A DNA stretch of 8,415 nucleotides. Source: an uncultured Bacteroidales bacterium (GTDB taxonomy: Bacteria > Bacteroidota > Bacteroidia > Bacteroidales > UBA3824). Both the position numbers and the translations under genes were made by a program. Every line of letters starts with the position of its first letter. Positions within the stretch are counted from its first letter, which is position 1. The stretch covers positions 1 to 8,415 of the forward strand of contig CALFIU010000187.1 of the NCBI GenBank assembly GCA_937877455.1, read 5' to 3'. This document shows, piece after piece, positions 6,401 through 8,415 of the stretch. Under the pieces are notes generated by a model. That model had not been told where the DNA came from. It ran no database searches and worked only from the letters and a program-made list of their open reading frames with translations.

Positions 6401-8415
6401 ATAGCCAAAAGGATATTGTGCGTCATTGCTGTTTTTTGCATGTTCTTTGTCGCCCACGAATGGCAATGTTAATGTTTCGAGCGATGAGCAACCCGAAAAA
6501 ACGCCTGTTTCCATCTCCAAAACCGAGTTCGGAACAACAACTGATTTTATGTTTGTTTTTCCCATAAATGCGTAACTGCTGATTTTTGTAACAGCATATT
6601 CGATGCCGTTAATTGTTGTCTTATCCGGAATGCTGACATTATCATCATTGCCTATGTATTTGCATATAGAAGCAGTGTAAGGTTCTGCCGAATTTGTGAT
6701 TTTCAGTATGTAATCGCCCTGTACAACTGTTCCCCAATATATGGTTCCTCTATTGTAGTTCCAATCTTGAGCGTTGTAGCTGCTATTCCAGTTCCAGCCG
6801 GTTGGGCGGCTTGCCGGCTCACAGCAAAAAACAATATTGCTGTTACCGAACGCAGCCATACCTATTGTCGTAACTGAGTTTGGTATTGTTACCAATGTCA
6901 ATCCGCTGCAACCGCTGAACGCATTACTGCCAATGCTTGTTACAGAGTTAGGTATGGCAACCGATGTCAGACCAGTGCAACCTTCGAACGCACTACTACC
7001 AATGCTCGTTACCGAATAGGGAATGGTTACAGATGTAAGACCACTGCAACCTTTGAACGCATAAGCATAAATGCTTGTTACCGCATATTCAATCCCATTC
7101 GATTCAATTTTTTCAGGGATAACAACATCCGCTTCGTCTCCCAAGTATTTATAAACTGAAACCGCATTTGATTCGGCTGAACTTGTTATTTGATATGCAA
7201 CGCCGTCTCGCATTATTATGCCCCAAACAACTGACAAATAGTTTTTATTTCCATATTGATTCCAATTGCTGTCCCATCCGTTTGGCCGGCTTGCCGGTTG
7301 ACAATACACCACGTTAGAGCAATTATAAAACACTTTTTCGCCCATACTTGTTACTGAGTTGGGAATTGCTGCGTACTTTAGCCCACTGCAATTATTAAAC
7401 GCGTAACCCTCAATGTTGGTAACTGTGTTTGGAATGATAATAGCAGTTAGCCTACTACAGTAACTGAAAGCATATTGCCCAATGCTTGTAACCGAATTGC
7501 CGAACTCCACCGAAGTGAGTCCTGAGCAATTTGCAAACGCATAACTACTGATGGTTGTAAGCGCATCAGGAATAACGAGAGACTTAATGCCATTACAATT
7601 ATAAAACGCATATTGACCAATGCTGGATATGGTGTTGCTTAATACTACAGATGTTAGTGAAGTACAATTGTAGAAAGCTTTGTCGCCAATTGTTTCAACC
7701 GAACTGCCGAGCGAGGCCTGCACCAATCCGCTGCAGCCGTTGAAAGCATATTGCCCAATGCTTGTAACCGAGTTTGCAGTTATCGAGGTCAACCCCGAGC
7801 AATTGCTAAATGCGTAGTTGCCAATAGTTAATATCGTATTCGGAATGGTTACTGATGTTATTGCATAATTGTTTTTAAACAGATCGTCGGAAATGCCTGT
7901 AACTGAGTATTCAAGGCCATCAGCCGACACTTTGCTTGGAATGGTTATTGATGTGGCGCTGCCAGTATATTTGCAAACCATAACTGAGCGGGGTGCGTTT
8001 GCGCTTGTTATCTGATAAACCCAATCGCCTACAACCAAGCCACCCCAAACAGCCGTTCCTCCATTGTTGTTCCAATTATCGTTCCAACCGCCGGGTTTGC
8101 TTGCCGCCTTGCAGCATATCAGTGCCGATGTGCAACCACGGAAAACCTCCGTTCCTGCTGTAGTAACCGACTGCGGAACAACAACCAATTGCAATCCCGA
8201 ACAATCGTAAAATGCGCTGCTGCCAAGTTTTGTAACCGAATTTGGAATTTCAAGTGAATTGTGTAAATTATTTCCTTCAAAAGCTTGCCAGCCTATTGTT
8301 TTAACCGAACTAGACATTGTTACATTTTCAAGATTAGACGCCCACCTGAAAGCGCCTCTTCCGACATAAGAAATACCATCTCCGATAATGACTTCCTTTA
8401 TTTTATCTCTTGCGC
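3458..8415 (-). CDS. Giant BspA-type LRR / InlB-repeat surface protein, T9SS substrate (5' end outside the window)
   Basis: The frame is open to the right edge. The first ATG (8317) is internal, because 32 codons before it (DKIKEVIIGDGISYVGRGAF...) are a normal LRR unit, so the signal peptide lies outside. About 1651 residues are visible. Positions 8413 to about 5456 hold roughly 31 BspA-type LRR_5 units of about 23 residues (pattern S-V-T-x-I-G-x-x-A-F-x-x-C-S-G-L-x-x-V-x-I-P-N), with insert modules. Positions 5363 to 3702 hold eight repeats of about 70 residues of the divergent InlB/Flg_new_2 type, each with F-x-x-W-x-[DN]-G/N...NPR...DTTLTAxF. Positions 3655 to 3458 encode a T9SS type A sorting domain (IYNAMGQLV ... 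GIYIVRTGAVAKRVMVND). The protein is probably exported across the outer membrane by T9SS, anchored on the surface, and used in adhesion. BspA-type repeats bind host proteins or partner bacteria in characterised cases; the ligand here is unknown. Confidence 0.9.
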   Translation of the reverse strand, partial: ARDKIKEVIIGDGISYVGRGAFRWASNLENVTMSSSVKTIGWQAFEGNNLHNSLEIPNSVTKLGSSAFYDCSGLQLVVVPQSVTTAGTEVFRGCTSALICCKAASKPGGWNDNWNNNGGTAVWGGLVVGDWVYQITSANAPRSVMVCKYTGSATSITIPSKVSADGLEYSVTGISDDLFKNNYAITSVTIPNTILTIGNYAFSNCSGLTSITANSVTSIGQYAFNGCSGLVQASLGSSVETIGDKAFYNCTSLTSVVLSNTISSIGQYAFYNCNGIKSLVIPDALTTISSYAFANCSGLTSVEFGNSVTSIGQYAFSYCSRLTAIIIPNTVTNIEGYAFNNCSGLKYAAIPNSVTSMGEKVFYNCSNVVYCQPASRPNGWDSNWNQYGNKNYLSVVWGIIMRDGVAYQITSSAESNAVSVYKYLGDEADVVIPEKIESNGIEYAVTSIYAYAFKGCSGLTSVTIPYSVTSIGSSAFEGCTGLTSVAIPNSVTSIGSNAFSGCSGLTLVTIPNSVTTIGMAAFGNSNIVFCCEPASRPTGWNWNSSYNAQDWNYNRGTIYWGTVVQGDYILKITNSAEPYTASICKYIGNDDNVSIPDKTTINGIEYAVTKISSYAFMGKTNIKSVVVPNSVLEMETGVFSGCSSLETLTLPFVGDKEHAKNSNDAQYPFGYIFGTSSYDGSLETDQCYVKKDETTGIHTNYYIPAKLKNVIVTNTERLPFYAFGNCTNIENIQILSNLKSTDNSVFNHCSGLKRLNSDIDGVFNIPEGIDFISNFTFAYCDNMQIVTIPDTITKIGKYAFQNCVNLVSANIPNSVVEINEGAFYHCGKLSSISLPNTVQTIGMHAFGFCTGLSSISLPESVTIIDDYVFNDCSNMKSISIPNTVYYIGEGAFMNSGLTTITLPNSVKLINAGAFMECADLKSLILPNSVDSIGNYAFNECVNLTSVSIPASVVYLGNGVFSDCWALTSVSVPSTVTTMGELVFTNCTDATIYCMPTIKPAGWNTDWNKDGGTVIWGANVVEATVSAQANNISFGSVEGIGKYMISQKATLTAVPSTGCKFVSWNDGSTDNPRVITVAGDTTLTANFDVVYTYSVASTVPQKGSVSCEVNCYSDGISLLILATPNHGYHFTSWEDGETTNPRIITLTQDTSILAQFDVNQYNISVKTNLENCCEVTGDGLHNYNTTNIISVKAKDDFVFVRWSDGSTSDSRKVLLLNDTTLTAIFAKTYNYLSIKANNDEYGNVEGSGLIKYNTVATMKAVAAEHYHFVSWSDSVIQNPRQIIVLSDTMFTANFAIDTFSVAELPNNQLGYVSGTGQYAYGSIVTVGAVPNPHHHFIKWKNNNSTQEKQTFTLHADTTLSPIFAIDTHRIEVTCNKLLGAVEGTGIFTYGSKVVLTAQNVAGCYFVRWSDNVTSNPRVLNVSSDSTIEAIFSEMPMFTVSLTSSDAAMGIVSGDGTYPMRESVTITATPNEHCRFVQWNDGRADNPRTFKIFADASYVAVFEQEQYNVIVTQNDVNMGTGSGGGTFAYLDVAECVAASYQGSHFVKWSNDATDNPYRFSVTDDLILTAIFESDYIENPTSINSERQEQVRIYAHGNTIVVENATDEIRIYNAMGQLVCRDAMNRVRAEINVSGTGIYIVRTGAVAKRVMVND
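3541..3566. repeat. GTAGGG-type palindromic repeat inside the adhesin sorting domain
   Basis: GGACGC (3541-3546) and GCGTCC (3555-3560) flank an 8-base loop and are followed by CTACAA. The intergenic element at 3379-3404 has the same 26-base length and the same plan (GG-CG, TCATT, CG-CC, CTACAA). Here it encodes CRDAMNRVR within the variable loop of the T9SS domain, keeping the frame. Confidence 0.55.
3702..5363 (-). repeat. Eight divergent InlB-type (Flg_new_2-like) repeats in the adhesin
   Basis: Eight units of about 70 residues (about 207 bases each) begin successively near VVEATVSAQANN, YTYSVASTVPQ, QYNISVKTNLE, YNYLSIKANND, DTFSVAELPNN, DTHRIEVTCNK, MFTVSLTSSDA and QYNVIVTQNDV. Each has G-x-V-x-G-x-G-x-Y, then F-V-x-W-x-D, then NPR, then TLTAxF. 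Repeats 3, 5 and 8 are the most divergent (for example DSR or a missing NPR). They probably form a rod of beta-rich domains that lifts the LRR part away from the cell surface. Confidence 0.8.
5365..5455 (-). other. GW-WG cap module, last copy, ending the LRR region
   Basis: This encodes IYCMPTIKPAGWNTDWNKDG followed by G-T-V-I-W-G, matching the first half of the inserts near 8130, 7315 and 6840. Here it runs directly into the first InlB-type repeat instead of a new LRR head. It appears to cap the LRR solenoid. Confidence 0.6.
6245..6480 (-). other. Non-LRR insert within the LRR region
   Basis: After SLETLTLPFVGDKEH the 23-residue rhythm is lost for about 65 residues (YPFGYIFGTSSYDG ... CYVKKDETTGIHTNYYIPAKL), then resumes with KNVIVTNTERLPFYAF. 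The FVGD ... FGYIFG ... YYIP ... L-K-x-V pattern recurs in many BspA-type proteins, so I read it as a loop extending from one repeat rather than a foreign domain. Confidence 0.55.
6575..6840 (-). other. Tail-plus-head insert module, third copy
   Basis: The tail half reads FCCEPASRPTGW ... WNYNRGTIYWG. The head half reads YILKIT ... CKYIGNDDNVSIPDKTTING followed by IEYAVTKISSYAF. The latter is the usual opening of a BspA LRR domain. It matches the modules at 7075-7315 and 7890-8130. Confidence 0.6.
6850..7080 (-). repeat. Best-preserved run of 69-base LRR units
   Basis: Four consecutive units of about 69 bases (YAFKGCSGLTSVTIP, SSAFEGCTGLTSVAIP, SNAFSGCSGLTLVTIP, MAAFG) are nearly identical at protein level and very similar in DNA; GCCAATGCTTGTTAC-like strings recur every 69 bases on the plus strand. 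Such runs can gain or lose units by slippage or recombination without changing the frame. Confidence 0.7.
7075..7315 (-). other. Tail-plus-head insert module, second copy
   Basis: VVYCQPASRPNGWDSNWNQY ... VVWG is followed by YQITSS ... VYKYLGDEADVVIPEKIES and then NGIEYAVTSIYAYAF. It has the same order and spacing as the copies at 6575-6840 and 7890-8130, separating two blocks of LRR units. Confidence 0.6.
7890..8130 (-). other. Tail-plus-head insert module, first visible copy
   Basis: ALICCKAASKPGGWNDNWNN ... AVWG is followed by YQITSA ... VCKYTGSATSITIPSKVSA and then GLEYSVTGISDDLF. LRR units continue on both sides of it, upstream to the window edge and downstream for eight units. Confidence 0.6.

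Noticed and set aside
3446..7019. Numerous plus-strand and off-frame reading frames opposite the adhesin
   Set aside because: They are periodic shadows of repetitive coding sequence, with no independent family signature.
8317..8317. ATG at 8317 as the real start of the adhesin
   Set aside because: The frame continues upstream with a proper LRR unit to the window edge, and a T9SS substrate needs a signal peptide, which is absent at 8317.
5360..8415. Regular 69-base spacing as a possible CRISPR or satellite array
   Set aside because: The period is exactly 23 codons, the units are fully coding and variable at third positions, and there are no identical repeats with unique spacers.

Overview
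The window looks like part of a Bacteroidales (Bacteroides/Prevotella-type) chromosome. The evidence is a giant surface protein with BspA-type leucine-rich repeats that ends in a type IX secretion (T9SS) sorting tail, promoters of the Bacteroidetes form (TTTG, about 20 bases, TAnnTTTG), an AAA-ATPase/PD-(D/E)XK gene of a family abundant in that order, and short GTAGGG-type palindromic repeats. All convincing genes lie on the minus strand, so transcription runs from the right edge to the left.

Right (8415 to 3458): the 3' 4.96 kb of a very large adhesin-like gene whose start lies outside the window. It encodes about 31 LRR_5 units, interrupted by three copies of a 'tail plus head' module and one tail-only copy. 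Eight divergent InlB-type (Flg_new_2-like) repeats follow, then a T9SS type A C-terminal domain. A palindromic repeat is embedded in the coding sequence of the sorting domain.

Middle (3457 to 3207): a 251-base gap with three hairpin-forming elements, one followed by a T run and therefore a plausible terminator for the adhesin gene. It also holds a -7 box for the next gene. From 3206 to 1614 lies an intact 530-residue AAA-ATPase-like/PD-(D/E)XK protein of unknown role.

Left (1613 to 1): a scrambled accessory patch. Directly behind the ATPase gene lies a decayed remnant of the tail of a second copy of the same family (1596 to 1471). Then comes an intact Panacea-domain (SocA-like, antitoxin-type) gene with its own promoter, followed 5 bases later by a frameshifted small reading frame that may be what is left of a partner. 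A 52-base direct repeat (46/52 identical) brackets this Panacea segment. Further left is a hexapeptide acyltransferase truncated at a run of eight G, and then about 240 bases with no supportable gene.

The genes do not form one pathway. The picture is a housekeeping-like surface adhesin next to a recombination-prone accessory patch with a possible toxin-antitoxin relic. I did not find a complete new multi-gene system. The points most worth checking are the repeat-bounded Panacea cassette and the palindromic repeat inside the adhesin reading frame.
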